Assembly (NCBI GenBank): GCA_003518755.1
Contig: DOYA01000096.1
Coordinates: 2,236-17,731 of the forward strand
DNA length: 15,496 bases
Reading direction: 5' to 3'
Source of the DNA: Clostridiales bacterium
Lineage (GTDB): Bacteria > Bacillota > Clostridia > TANB77 > CAG-508
The position numbers and the translations under genes were made by a program. Positions 15,270 to 15,496 of this stretch are shown here, one piece after another. Numbering within the stretch: the stretch's first letter is position 1; each line of letters begins with the position of its first letter. Under the pieces are notes generated by a model, which did no database searches, was not told the origin of the DNA, and saw only the letters and a program-made list of their open reading frames with translations.

Positions 15270-15496
15270 ATGATAGAACAAGAATATAGAATAAAAAATC
15301 AAGAATCATTTGAATTAAAGCATATTTTTGACTGTGGCCAATGTTTTAGATGGAATGAAGAAGATGACCAAAGCTATACAGGTGTTTTTAAAGGAAATGT
15401 TCTTAATGTAAAAAAAGAAAAAGATACAATTATTTTTAAAGGTATAGTTAATGGCAATATTAAAGAAGTTGTAGAAGATTACTTTGATTTAAAAAG
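15270..15496 (+). CDS. 8-oxoguanine DNA glycosylase, N-terminal part (3' end outside window)
   Basis: Only the first 75 residues are present and the frame is open to the window end. The sequence FELKHIFDCGQCFRWNEEDD then YTGVFKGN matches the OGG_N domain that precedes the helix-hairpin-helix glycosylase domain in OGG1/AlkA-type base-excision enzymes (CGQxFRW at residues 22-28). EDYFDLK at the end of the window also fits. The catalytic lysine and aspartate are beyond the window. The start is ATG 15270; the ATG at 15258 hits a stop two codons later. The ribosome binding site is weak (GGGAAAG, about 15250-15256). It lies 38 bases after the AIM24 gene and may be read from the same transcript. Confidence 0.85.
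   Translation, partial: MIEQEYRIKNQESFELKHIFDCGQCFRWNEEDDQSYTGVFKGNVLNVKKEKDTIIFKGIVNGNIKEVVEDYFDLK

Overview
The window is about 15.5 kb of very AT-rich DNA (roughly 30% GC by eye) with A/T-ending codons, strong AGGAGG-type ribosome binding sites and every recognised gene on the + strand. The gene set (diaminopimelate made by DapL and DapF, MurF, a Tyr-type Ddl, a two-zinc-ribbon TopA, and a dockerin-bearing secreted repeat protein) points to a Gram-positive clostridial bacterium, probably an uncultured gut Clostridia lineage. That placement is inference; no marker here fixes the genus.

Layout. 1-702 is the C-terminal end of DNA topoisomerase I. 703-1097 has no gene but holds a 196-bp imperfect palindrome (746-941), then a strong promoter followed at once by an intrinsic terminator in the leader of pyrG (1098-2714, CTP synthase). 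dapF (2868-3713) and dapL (3766-4962) follow; together they supply LL- and meso-diaminopimelate for lysine and peptidoglycan. Next is a sodium/calcium antiporter gene (from 5022) whose start codon lies inside a 15-bp perfect hairpin followed by eight T, and whose end is cut off by a one-base insertion near 5784; the lost tail is readable to 5970.

6020-11205 is a giant secreted repeat protein, also broken by a one-base shift (somewhere in 6553-6626). It has a signal peptide, a beta-propeller-like N-terminus, Ig-like and InlB-type repeats, a 767-bp internal duplication about 98% identical by hand count, and a C-terminal dockerin. A small unrecognised single-pass membrane protein follows (11374-11709).

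11710-12017 has no obvious gene. It contains a strong terminator, a structured element of about 118 bases ending in its own T-run, and a promoter for murF (12018-13418). murF and ddl (13457-14467) form the D-Ala-D-Ala part of the peptidoglycan precursor pathway. The window ends with an AIM24-family protein of unknown function (14548-15231) and the start of an 8-oxoguanine DNA glycosylase (15270 onward).

Most genes are ordinary housekeeping genes, several of them converging on cell-wall precursors. I did not find a clear new multi-gene system. What merits a second look is mainly non-coding or structural: the 196-bp palindrome, the pyrG attenuator lacking the classical G-run start, the hairpin over the antiporter start codon, the structured element between two terminators at 11792-11909, the two neighbouring one-base frameshifts, and the recent duplication inside the surface protein.
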